From Nipponacmea schrenckii (lineage: Eukaryota; Mollusca; Gastropoda; Lottiidae), in the NCBI GenBank assembly GCA_030562195.1, contig JAUJPP010000012.1, positions 1,364,001 through 1,428,000 on the forward strand: a DNA stretch of 64,000 nt. Reading direction: 5' to 3'. The notes beneath the pieces are model-generated. The model had not been told where the DNA came from, did not search any database, and was given only the letters and a program-made list of their open reading frames with translations. Both the position numbers and the translations under genes were made by a program. Positions 11,905 to 23,089 of the stretch are shown here, one piece after another. Within the stretch, counting starts at the first letter, position 1. The number at the start of each line of letters is the position of its first letter.

Positions 11905-12355
11905 AATAGTTTTTATACGCCCACGATTCCAGATGTCGGTTTATGAGTTATGGCCCTTGATTAAATGAAAAAAACGTTAATATTTACTTGTGTACACAAT
12001 AGAATCTATAGTTTGCATCCGATTTTAATGAAACTTGGCATGTGTATTCATCCTGATAATATCTCATTCAAGTTTGAAAATGGCACGATTCCAGATGTCG
12101 GTTTATGAGTTATGGCCCTTGATTAAATGAAAAAACGTTAAAATGTACTTGTGTATGCAATAGAAGCTTTAGTTTTTATCCGATTTGAGTGAAACTCGGT
12201 ATGTGTATTCATCTTAATAACATCTCGGACAAGTTCAAAAATGGTGCGATTCCAGATGTCGGTTTCTGATTTATTGCCCTGGATTAAATGAAAAAACATG
12301 TAATATTCTGTTTGCTGAAGTGGGCGTATGTTACCTTGCCTGGCAAGCTATCTTT
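11905..12355. mobile_element. Dispersed element with internal ~125 bp units, copy B
   Basis: Starts TTTTTATACGCCCAC and ends GTGGGCGTATGTTACCTTGC CTGGCAAGCTATCTTT: TATACGCCCAC and GTGGGCGTATG are exact or near-exact inverted tips. Between them lie about two and a half tandem units containing ATTCCAGATGTCGGTTTATG and ATGGCCCTTGATTAAATG. Non-autonomous; no open frame. Confidence 0.7.
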
Positions 12356-12359
12356 ATTG

Positions 12360-15300
12360 ATAATAAAACGCTTAAAATTTATTAGTGAACACTATAGGGA
12401 CTACACTTAAATGTCGCTTCTGCACACAATTGTTGACAAGTTAAAGTTTTTGGTACGATTTGACACAGATTGACGACCGCCATTTACGAGCTTATGTTAA
12501 TTAGTGATGTCGTTCATGTGAGACTGCACTTTACTTACTGATGGAGAAAAAAATTTAAACTATAAAATGATGCAGTAATCCCAAAATTGACTTTAAATTA
12601 GGATCTGAGTGACATGTGTCAAATTCGAAGAGACATGATTTACACATTTCCTGGTGTTATAGATAATAATATATGTATACTTTTTTCTAAAAGAATGGTG
12701 CAATATACCCTGTAGCATGACAATTAAATCATTATACAAACAACAACTCAAAAAAAAGAGTATAATATGCCTTTTATGTTGGAGGGTTATTGCTTAGGGC
12801 AAGAACAAGACAATATATTGTATGTAAATATTCTTATAAATTATATTTCTGCGGTATATTAAACAGATATTATCGATTCTAGCCACAGCTTGTATGCTAA
12901 ATCTAGGTCTTAATGACATCAGCTGTCGTGCTTGATGGGATGGTTCACTGAACATTCACTGTCATTAAGAGATGTATTCAGCGACGTACTTCAGTTGGGC
13001 CATTGGGCGTTGTTTAACGATATCCCGGGTCAGCAAAAAGATTCACATTTTCTTTAAATTGATGGTTTCGAAAGTGTTTCAGTGCGCTATAAAACATATT
13101 TGCATTGAAACGTTTACTGAATATCTAGTTTACTTTAAACTGTATATAATTATATATTTGATCGTTCATACACCAAAAGTACTAAAGTCAGTTTTAAGCG
13201 AGGCGTTAAAACTGACTTACAATTACGGTTTTCCTTTTTCAGTGTATAGATCTGTCTATGCAGATAACCCAACAAGCCGAAACGTACATATATCTAATAG
13301 AAATTTGATATTGGAAGTTTATTTATATAGACTATAGGGTTTTGTGTGTTATTATTTTTACGTTTTAGGATTTTATTACGTTATTTTGTTGGGATTCTAG
13401 ATATGTAGTACTATATATGTCAAAACATGAAACGAAATATTAAATGCAAATGATCTGTCAAACCGATACCATAATGATATTTTTAACGCTCTGTTGTTGG
13501 AGTATTATGGGATAAATCTAAGGATGAGTTTTCTGTACAGACAGCATTAAACTACCAATTATCAATCCGATCATTGGCAATTATTTTGTTCAGTTTCCTT
13601 TCATTTAGTGTTGAATTTCAGTAATGTTATCACCAACAACTAACCACACAAATGTTCATTTGAAGAATGGAGTTGTTTAACATTCTACTCGTCTGTACCT
13701 AAGTAGGTACTGAGCTTATGAAGTGACCTCAAAGCTAGGATTGAATGGACGATTTGAAGCCATTATTATACTTTGGTTGGTACAGTTATATTTCATGTCT
13801 TCATTATTGTTTTTATCAATCGATTATGCTTTTCACCCAAGATTAAATGAATGATTTCAATAGATCGTGACCCCGATGGCCTCTAAGGTTCTTAATAATT
13901 CTTCAGTTGTCTAGGATATTACATTGTTCATTGTTGGTCGAGATCAACCGAGTGGAAACATTTCGTATGCTATTGTGATGAAAATGTATACTAAAGTATA
14001 TGTGTTTCATATGACAGATATCGCTTCTTGCTCACATTATTATCTTTGTCATCAGTAATTCTTATATTGTTTATGATGCAAAGTACCAACGGCTGTTCCC
14101 CTCAGAAATACAAATAGAGCATATCAATGTTTTTCACAACTTATCTATGGGTTAAAGATAATGAGTTTATGAAGCTAAGTAGCGCGACAATACTGAAAGA
14201 ATTTCAAAGAAGACTTGTAACAATAGGGAGGTATTGAAATTACAGGTTAATGATTAATGGCTAGTTTATTCATTACCTTCATTAGACTTCTAATTACGAG
14301 TATATAGTCGGCATGGCGTATATATGCTCGTTTGTTATGGCATGGCCTATATAATATATGTTCGTTGTCAAGAATATTAGTTATCATGTTTGAATCTGTA
14401 AGATGTTATAGGGCAATATTTTGCTACGCCCATCCCTACCCTTTATATCTAACTACATGTAGTATCATATGAAGGGAATAGCTAGTTTTTCCAACAAAAT
14501 GAATTTCAGTGGAGTGGAAAGTTTGTTGACTGTGTTCAGGAAACATGCCGAATACTCGTGTTTCCTTCATCATGGCAACAATAAATCACACGTTGGCTAT
14601 ATTCGCACTTAGCCTTGACCTTAGCGAATCTGTAAAAATACTTAATGCATAGGCCTATATAAGTACTGAACAATATTGCTACTATCGTATTAAATGTTAT
14701 CTCGACACAGTAGGCCTATAGCAGGTTGAATTTGTCAAATCAATAATCAAACAAGACCTTAGGACGCCCTGCGTATCAAGAAAACTGGGATATGAATTAA
14801 TTTGTCAATGCTTTCAGTGTCCACACGAAATCGAACCCTACAAAGACATTACATTAAAAGACCAAATTTAAAAATGGAACAATTTCTTTCTCATTTGAAC
14901 AAAAATGAAGGTGTTACGTACAAAAATAACATTTATAATATTTAGCGGACATTCAATTCAAACAACTCACTCACGTTTTGTCCAATAAATTAGAATAAAG
15001 ATTAAACACATTTATATCGTCCATACTAATAACACACTCAGTTTACACTCCTTTTATACATAAGTTCAGCTTGTCTTAATTTAATGAAATCTACAGTTTT
15101 GACGTAAGGCTAAGTAGGCTAAGACTAAGACCATTCAAATATTCATTTTCAATCAGTAATAAAAAAGCATACTGATCACTTTTGTGAGGTCTTTAACTTG
15201 CAGTTAAAAATAATTTTTCAATGACCTGCTAATATAACTCAGCAGACGAACAACCCCACGTGTCCTTGACTCGAACAGCTGATAGTCTAGAATCCTGGAA

Positions 15301-15541
15301 TTATGATAATGAGCTCTGTAGAAAATGATGCGGCTCGGTTATTGTCGATGTTAAGTGATGAAACCATCAAAATCATTGCATCATAAATCAATGTAAAAAA
15401 TAGTCCTATTGTAACAGGTCTGTCTAATCAAGGCGTCGTTCCTTTAAAAATCTAAGTAAATATTGAAATATTTTAATCCCAGCCATATCGATTTATTTGT
15501 CCCGAAGTCTATCGCAATATTTCAAATAACTCACATTACTT
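12360..15541. other. Intergenic DNA, no gene supported
   Basis: A 121-codon frame at 12972-13337 has no recognisable domain, biased AT-rich codons and no splice or promoter support, so it is not called. The rest is AT-rich non-coding sequence between the dispersed element and the 3' end of the MID1IP1-like gene. Confidence 0.5.
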
Positions 15542-16024
15542 TCACAAATGCAGAGGCCTGGATGTCTCTGTATTTTGTTTCACTTCACCTTCATATCTGC
15601 TTTTTAAGAATTCGGCTGTTTCTGTCAACTGGTGCAAAAGTTTGAAGATTCCCTTTAAGTGATGTCTGAAAGCATCGGCGGTTTCCTTAGAACTGTCGTT
15701 AGCATTATCGTCCATTTCACTGCTTGTGTCGAGTCGGGACGCCGATCCTGATATAATTTCGTGTTTAACTGTGTTTAACATAGAATAAAAACTGTACAAA
15801 TCTGCTCCGGTAGGCATTTTAGGTAGGTCTGATCTGTTGTTATTTGGTTCCAATATTGCCAGGTCGGTCTCGCCAACTTCCATATCTCTCAGTTTACTTG
15901 GTATCATCACAGCTTCATCCATATTTTTCACGGCGCCCACAAATTTACAGAGAGCAGACACCAAAGACTGTTGACTCTCTATTCCACTACACATATTAAT
16001 AGCTTCTTCCAAACTTTTCTCCAT
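15542..16024 (-). CDS. MID1IP1: MID1-interacting protein 1 / Spot14 (THRSP) family protein
   Basis: Single-exon 160-aa protein, ATG at 16024-16022 and TGA at 15544-15542. Vertebrate MID1IP1 is about 183 aa. The diagnostic N-terminal block is present: a Ser-Leu-hydrophobic stretch leading to ALCKFVGAVKNMDEAVMIPS at about residues 24-43, followed by LRDM. The central GADLYSFYSMLNTVKHEI region and the C-terminal helix HHLKGIFKLLHQLTETAEFL, ending in SRYEGEV, match the family's second conserved part. Known members bind acetyl-CoA carboxylase or MID1 and promote lipogenesis; this role is inferred here. The acidic, Asp/Asn/Ser-rich linker (about 102-116) is variable in the family. No neighbouring gene lies within 12 kb, and the 25-bp satellite begins about 950 bp upstream of the start. 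Family assignment is firm; the exact orthologue (MID1IP1 or THRSP) is not resolved. Confidence 0.85.
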   Translation of the reverse strand: MEKSLEEAINMCSGIESQQSLVSALCKFVGAVKNMDEAVMIPSKLRDMEVGETDLAILEPNNNRSDLPKMPTGADLYSFYSMLNTVKHEIISGSASRLDTSSEMDDNANDSSKETADAFRHHLKGIFKLLHQLTETAEFLKSRYEGEVKQNTETSRPLHL

Positions 16025-16410
16025 GATTTATTCCAGTGATTCTTCTTCTCTCCTATTCTGATGAATTCTATTTGTGATTACTTATACCGGTTTTATTAAC
16101 CAGTTGTTATCGGAAGTATTCCAGTTTACTTTGATATTCAAGTGAGTATATTTTCTAGACGAGTCTATTTTACATAAGGGTAAATGGGAATTAAAATTTA
16201 TGTTTGTGAGTCTAATACTTAGCATATATTGAGAATGATTGCAATTATTTCGCAAGGAACTTAACAAATCAACCCTAATTTTCAAATATAAAGAGTAGGT
16301 ATGTAAGGTTTTTAAGTTCAAATAGTCTACCTAGTTCCCCTAGTGACATAATACACTTGTTTATCATGAAAACAAACAGCTTAGAGGGCGAGCCGCAATA
16401 CTGCATTCTG

Positions 16411-16456
16411 ATTGGCTGATTTTGATCATGCTTTGAAATCTATTACTCATTGGCTG
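16411..16456 (-). promoter_or_regulatory. Paired CCAAT boxes upstream of the MID1IP1-like gene
   Basis: Two ATTGGCTG sequences on the plus strand (16411-16418 and 16449-16456) read CAGCCAAT on the minus strand, 38 bp apart and about 390-430 bp upstream of the start codon at 16024. Paired CCAAT boxes are typical of NF-Y-bound promoters. No TATA box was placed; the transcription start is unknown. Confidence 0.4.
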
Positions 16457-16964
16457 GTGTAACTTACTAACCTTAATGAATGAAATGGATTTTTGGAGTA
16501 GTAGGTTTGTTTACAATTGAGTACAAATGATGTAACAAATGATATTTTGATATGAAATGTAAAATTAAAATTTAAGTGCATAAATACATTGTGAAATTCG
16601 TCTGAAAAGCTTGTATTCTTGCATTGTTCACAAACCCTTCTACTTCTGCTATACAAAAGAAAAATACATATATAAAATTGATTGCATCATCAAAATCATT
16701 CACTCCATGACAAACATGTTTAAATGAAGGCCATTAAATTTATGTTAATCATGTCCATGTCAATACATAGTTTGAGATATTAAAACCTATAAAAAACATG
16801 TTGTTACTCAATACATTATTGTTCTAGAATAATTTGTGTTCAAAGAATAAATTTAATCTTCATTAGTTGGGTTGATCTCTAATGCTCTAGAATTGGATAG
16901 TTCAAGAACAGTTTGTGATTTATAGTTTGAAGGTAGGCCTAGTATAATATGACCTTGTGTTTGA

Positions 16965-18955
16965 AGTTCCAAAGCAGTTTATTATTTGACGTTCCAGGGC
17001 AGTTTATCATTTGAAGTACCAGAGTAGTTTATGATGAGGAGTTCTAGAGTAGTTTATGATGTAGAGTTCTAGAGTAGTTCATGATTTGGAGTTCTAGGGT
17101 AGTTTATGATGTGGAGTTCTATTTTACTTTATGATGTGACGTTCTAGAGTAGTGTGTGATGTAGAGTTCTAGAGTAGTTCATGATTTGGAGTTCTAGGGT
17201 AGTTTATGATGTGGAGTTCTAGAGTAGTTTATGATGTGACGTTCTAGAGTATTATGATGAAGTTCAGAGTATTTATGATGTGAGTTCTAGAGTAGTTTAG
17301 ATTGAGTTCTGAGTAGTTCATGATTGAGTTCTAGGGTAGTTTATGATGTGAGTTCTAGAGTAGTGTGTGATGTAGAGTTCTAGAGTAATTTATGATTTGG
17401 AGTTCAATAGTAGTTTATGATGTGGAGTCCTAGAGTAGTTTATGATGTAGAGTTCAAGAGTAGTTTATGATGTGACGTTCTAGAGTAGTTCATGATTTGG
17501 AGTTCTAGAGTAGTTTATGATGTGAAGTTCTATTGTAGTTTATGATGTAGAGTTCTAGAGTAGTTTATGATTTGAAGTTCTAGAGTAGTTTATGATGTGG
17601 AGTTCATATTAGATGTACGTTCTAGAGTAGTTTATGATTTGGAGTTCTAGAGTAGTTTATGATGTGGAGTTCTATTGTACTTTATGATGTGACGTTCTAG
17701 AGTAGTTTATGATGTAGAGTTCTAGAGTACTTTATGATGTGACGTTCTAGAGTAGTTTATGATGTGGAGTTCTAGAGTAGTTTATGATGTGAGTTCAAGA
17801 GTAGTTTATGATGTGAGTTCTAGAGTAGTTTATGATGTGGAGTTCTAGAGTAGTTTATGATGTAAAGTTCTATTGTACTTTAAGATGTGACGTTCTAGAG
17901 TAGTTCATGATTTGGAGTTCTAGGGTAGTTTATGATGTGGAGTTCTATTGTACTTTATGATGTGACGTTCTAGAGTAGTGTATGATGTGGAGTCATGTAT
18001 TTATGAGGGAGTTCTAGAGTAGTTTATGATGTGGAGTTCAAAGTAGTTTATGATGTGACGTTCTAGAGTAGTTTATGATGTGGAGTTCTAGAGTAGTTTA
18101 TGATGTGGAGTTCTAGAGTAGTTTATGATGTGAGTTCTAGAGTATTTATGATTGGAGTTCTAAGTAGTTTATGATGTGAGTTTATTGTACTTTAAGATGT
18201 GACGTTCTAGAGTAGTTCATGATTTGGAGTTCTAGAGTAGTTTATGATGTGGAGTTCTATTGTACTTTATGATGTGACGTTCTAGAGTAGTTTATGATGT
18301 AGAGTTCTATAGTATTTATGATTTGGAGTTCATAGTAGTAGTTTATGATGTGGAGTCTAGAGTAGTTTATGATTTGGAGTTCAAAAGTAGTTTATGATGT
18401 GACGTTCTAGAGTAGTTTATGATGTGGAGTTCTAGAGTAGTTTATGATGTGACGTTCTAGAGTAGTTTATGATGTGGAGTTCTAGAGTAGTTTATGATGT
18501 GAGTTCTATATTTATGATGTGACGTCTAGAGTAGTTTATGATGTAGAGTTCTAGAGTAGTTTATGATGTGGAGTTCAAGTATTTATGATGTGAGTTCTAT
18601 GGTAGTTTATGATTGAGTTCTAATGTAGTTTATGGTTTGCAATTCTATAGTAATTATGATTTGCAGTTCTATAGTAATTATGATTTGCAGTTCTATAGTA
18701 ATTATGATTTGGAGTTCTATTGTACTTTATGATATAGAGTTCTAGAGTAATTTATGATTTGAAATTCAATAGTAGTTAATGATTTAAAGTTCCGGGGTAG
18801 ATTAAAATTTCAATGATGTGACGTTCTAAGAGTAGTTTATGATGTGAGTTCTAAGAGTAGTTTATGATGTGGAGTTTAGAGTTTTATGTGGAGTTTAGAT
18901 AGTTTATGATAGAGTTCTAGAAATTAAAGTTTAAAAATAGAAATGAGTTAGGAGT
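16965..18955. repeat. 25-bp satellite array
   Basis: About 75 tandem copies of a 25-bp monomer with core GTAGTTTATGATGTGGAGTT followed by CTAGA. Variants at the variable segment (GTGGAG, GTGACG, GTAGAG, TTTGGAG) recur in irregular alternation. The array begins with diverged copies near 16965 (AGTTCCAAAGCAGTTTATTA) and ends in a degenerate zone at about 18780-18960 that grades into the 23-bp array. Several stretches (17255-17345, 17980-18000, 18135-18180, 18510-18620) have clusters of one- to several-base deletions. Confidence 0.95.
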
Positions 18956-19815
18956 TCTAGAATAGAGATTATGAATTATGATTGGAGTTCTAATTAGATA
19001 AGTTTATGAATAGAGTTCTAGAATAAAATAGATTTAAAAAAGAGAATAGAAGAGTTCTAGATTAAGAATAGAAGTTCTAGAATAGAGAATATTTAATGAA
19101 GTTCTAGAATAGAGAATAGAAGAGTTTAGAATATAGAATAGAAGAGTTCTAGAATAGAGTTACTAGAAAAGAAAGTTCTAGAATAGAGAATAGAAGAGCT
19201 CTAGAAAAGGGAATAGAAGAGTTCTAGAATAGAGAATAGAAGAGTTCTAGAAAAGAGAATAGAAGAGTTCTAGAATAAGAATAGAAGAGTTCTAGAATAG
19301 AGAATAGAAGAGCTCTAGAAAAGGGAATAGAAGAGTTCTAGAATAGAGAATAGAAGAGTTCTAGAAAAGGGAATAGAAGGGTTCTAGAATAGAGAATAGA
19401 AGAGCTCTAGAAAAGGGAATAGAAGAGTTCTAGAATAGAGAATAGAAGAGCTCTAGAAAAGGGAAAAGAAGAGTTCTAGAATACAGAATAGAAGAGTTCT
19501 AGAATAGAGAATAGAAGAGCTCTAGAAAAGGGAATAGAAGAGTTCTAGAATAGAGAATAGAAGAGTTGTAGAATATAGAATAGAAGAGTTCTAGAATAGA
19601 GAATAGAAGAGCTCTAGAAAAGGGAAAAGAAGAGTTCTAGAATAGAGAATAGAAGAGCTCTAGAAAAGGGAATAGAAGAGTTCTAGAATAGAGAATAGAG
19701 GAGCTCTAGAAAAGGAATAGAAGAGTTCTAGAATACAGAATAGAAGAGTTCTAGAATAGAGAATAGAAGAGCTCTAGAAAAGGGAATAGAAGAGTTCTAG
19801 AATAGCGAATAGAAG
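18956..19815. repeat. 23-bp satellite array with alternating monomers
   Basis: Monomer 1 is AAGAGTTCTAGAATAGAGAA + TAG and monomer 2 is AAGAGCTCTAGAAAAGGGAA + TAG; from about 19180 they tend to alternate, giving a 46-bp dimer. Both share GAG(T/C)TCTAGA with the adjoining 25-bp satellite. The palindrome TTCTAGAA occurs about 23 times by hand count. The array stops sharply at 19815 (AGCGAATAGAAGATATTATA). Confidence 0.95.
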
Positions 19816-20965
19816 ATATTATATAACAGACAAATGCTGTCACATTTTACGTATATATATGTACACTATTTCAGAAGAACTAAGTTATAAATCTGTTATT
19901 TACACAGACTGTGTGTGACATTATATTTTGTCATTTAAATAGCATAAAAATTGGAATTCGGAAAGGCGGGACAAACTTCATAGGCTCCATACAATTCATA
20001 TACTTCCTCTAAATTGTTTACATTTCTTTTTTTCTATAACGCTTTTTTATACAACTATTATAACATGATTGGATGTATATAGGCTATTGATGCCACTTCA
20101 TTTCGGATTAATTTGATATTCTGATTAGAAATATTGAATTTAAGCCATTGAACTTAACATAACCATACAAACTAGTAATATTTCAATATAAAAGTGCTCA
20201 TGTTCAATAATAAGCAAGGATATTAATTTCAAATATGTCAACCCCTAACTCGTGCTATATATTGCCCAATGTAAGTCAATATTATGTTTATCAGTTTATA
20301 GTAGGGAGTGTTTTACCCTGAGGTGGATTTACTAAAATGTCACGGTGTACAATGTCATGATTAAGTAACTATCAAACTATCATGCTTACTTTACAAAGGG
20401 ATATAGACTGGGTAATGCTACAATCAGTCTGAATGGCGATAAGTTTTATCTAATTCCCTCGACACAACTTAAAATCAAATTCAAATATAGTATTGCATCT
20501 ATTGTGCCTTTAATCTTAATCTTAATCCCTCGAAATGTATTTTCCATCAAATAAACCGAGTCAACTATTATCTGTAATAAAGATCTGGGGGATAATCTAG
20601 ATAAGTCTGTTTAATTGTATAATTATGTAATTAAAGATTACCGGGTATGTTACGAGTATATTTTTAATAATTATAGTTGACTAGTAAAAACTACTTTTTT
20701 CTACGAAAGATTTTTCGTATAAAGGTCATTCTCGAGGATACTGAAAGAGAATGGTTTCTTTCTATTTGCAAACTATAATAGGTGATACTTAACTTATCTC
20801 TGGGCCTATGTTTTTGTAATTTCAATTTATATATTGTTTTAAAACCAATATGGCAAATGGTTCAAAATAAAGATACAACAATTATTTTCAAGGGAAACGT
20901 TTGCACCTATTTCATTTGTTTATCCATAGTATAGTATAACAGCCGAGTTAATCCCAAGGTGTAAA
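19816..20965. other. Intergenic DNA, nothing recognised
   Basis: AT-rich single-copy sequence between the satellites and the duplicated repeat at 20966. No open frame, RNA gene or repeat structure was supported. Confidence 0.45.
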
Positions 20966-21865
20966 TTATTTTAACAAAAGGGGTAAGACACATTAAACCC
21001 TCTGTTTACTTAGTTTTCGTAAAATAAAATGAAATTATCTTTTGCGCCTAATGGCCTAATATCGACGGGACACGCCATACACTGTTCAATTAGGGAAATT
21101 TTTTAGGACAGCGGCATTAGCCTGTAGCACTCGTGTAAGCGAGCAAGCGTCTCACTGAGCCATGGCGGCTCCATTTAATTTCCTCGTGATTCATTGAATA
21201 GGAACTCTACAAAATTAAAAAACATTTTATCTGAGCAAAGCAAGCACTTATTTCCATAAGGTCCTTAGAATATCCACCTCATACTGTTATTCTGAGTATG
21301 CCTTTGCGTTTGACGAACTTTTTTCCCGTACGGTTCAGTGAAAAGAAACAAAGTCTAATTTTCCCGAAAAAGGGGAGCGCACTATACATGGGTAAATGAA
21401 TTTTCCCCGATTACGCGGAGGCAAGGGAGGGGTGCGCATTATACATGCCTGCGCACTATATTCGGAATTATACGGTAAATTATTTTAACAAAAGGGGTAA
21501 GACACATTGAACCCTCTGTGTCCTCTATTTCCGTAAAATAAAATGAAATTATTAGAGTTTTATGTCCTACTCTTTTGCGCCTAATGGCCTAATGTCGACG
21601 GGACACGCCATACAGTGTTCAATGAGATATTTTTTTAGGACAGCGGCATTAGCCCGTAGCACTGGTGTAAGCGAGCAAGCGTCTCACTGAGCCACGGCGG
21701 CTCCATTTAATTTCCTCGTGATTTATTGAATAGGAACTCAACAAAATTAAAAAAAACCTTTTATCTGAGGAAAGCAAGCACTTTTTTCCATAAGATCCTT
21801 AGAATATCCACCTCATACTGTTATTCTGAGTATGTCTTTGCGTTGATCGAATTATATTTTGTAAG
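20966..21865. repeat. Duplicated ~380 bp repeat containing a SINE-like head
   Basis: Two direct copies, about 20966-21315 and 21480-21850, start TTATTTTAACAAAAGGGGTA and share GCCTAATGGCCTAAT(A/G)TCGACG. Each contains, read on the minus strand, GCCGCCATGGCTCAGTGAGA CGCTTGCTCGC (near 21142-21172 and 21680-21713), which matches the box A head of the SINE at 2265. The spacer at 21330-21478 contains GTGCGCATTATACATG...ATACGGTAAA, related to the fragment at 31338. A further diverged piece (TTTTGCCCATCATGGCCTAA) lies at 62190-62225. Confidence 0.7.
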
Positions 21866-23089
21866 TTTACAGTGAAAAGAAACACATTTCTCTCCTAGAA
21901 TTTTCAATCAAAAAATTCCCACATATTATATTCAAACATTAAATTAACTATTATATTCAAAATTTATATTTGTATTTTATTTATAATTTATAATTGATAT
22001 ATTGTCTACAGTTGGCCTCCGTATTGAATAAATTTATTTTATATATCTTATCTTTTATAGGACAACGTTGCACAGGAGGTGAAAACGTGCCCTTACCCCG
22101 ATGTTACTTTGGCATCGGTGGGCGACAATACACAATAGGCCCTATTTCAAAGACGTTATTTAAAGTGCAAGCACAAACCAAATTTTCGGAAGTGATTTTT
22201 TTTTTTTTGCAATCTATGTACGTTCGTGCTCATTTTTTTTCTATATTGCCAGTTTTTTAACAAATTATTAATCCAAATAATTCGCAATTGGATTAATGTT
22301 ACATAATTTGTTATATGAAAATAACCTATATTATGTTTATGACGAGCAATTATACATGTATATGAAATTTACGTTTGACTATAGCACAAGATGTCGTAAA
22401 AATGTAATAACATTAAAAATATAATAGATTGGAGCCATTTTTTTCTTTTAAGAAAAAACCATTTCCTGACCCATTAAAGAATGGATTCGAAAAACAATAA
22501 ATCAGAAGTTCTAAAGCTGCCTCAGTATCATTGTCATAACACGTAAAGCTCTGTTTCATTTAACCACAGCGGATATAATACAGTCTCCAGTCCCCCGAGT
22601 CCATATCGAATCATGACCAGATGTTATGCCAAATTACTTGAAATCTAGAATATAGTTCCATGTAGACTATATCACATAGCCTAGTATAACCATGATAAAA
22701 TAAAGGTCGTGAACCTTGTTTGGCAGTTCGAGGTATTCATATGTAGGATACATGATAATGTTTCTTTTAAAGGTCAAATATACCGATAACAATAATCATA
22801 ATACAACTTGACAAAGTCCTCAATGATTACATGGATATTTCCATTAAAAAATTCATGTTAGCAAAATCTTTTCAAAATGTGGTTGAAGACTCCTCTGGTA
22901 CATTCACACTGGTCATAATATCATATGATCAAAATAATAACCTGCTGTCTGAGCATAGTATATTATATATGTTTCAACTAGATGATCATTTCAATTGATA
23001 TGTTCAAATTAAAATTATGCCAGACTGCTGTTTTCTGTAAATACTTACAAAGAAAATCATAGACGTTATTATAGATGTTTATGATTAAT
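21866..23089. other. Intergenic DNA, nothing recognised
   Basis: AT-rich sequence with short frames of no coding character (for example 21994-22260). No RNA gene or regulatory site was supported. Confidence 0.45.

Noticed and set aside
12972..13337. 121-codon plus frame
   Set aside because: No recognisable motif, tyrosine/isoleucine-rich composition expected of AT-rich DNA, and no regulatory support.
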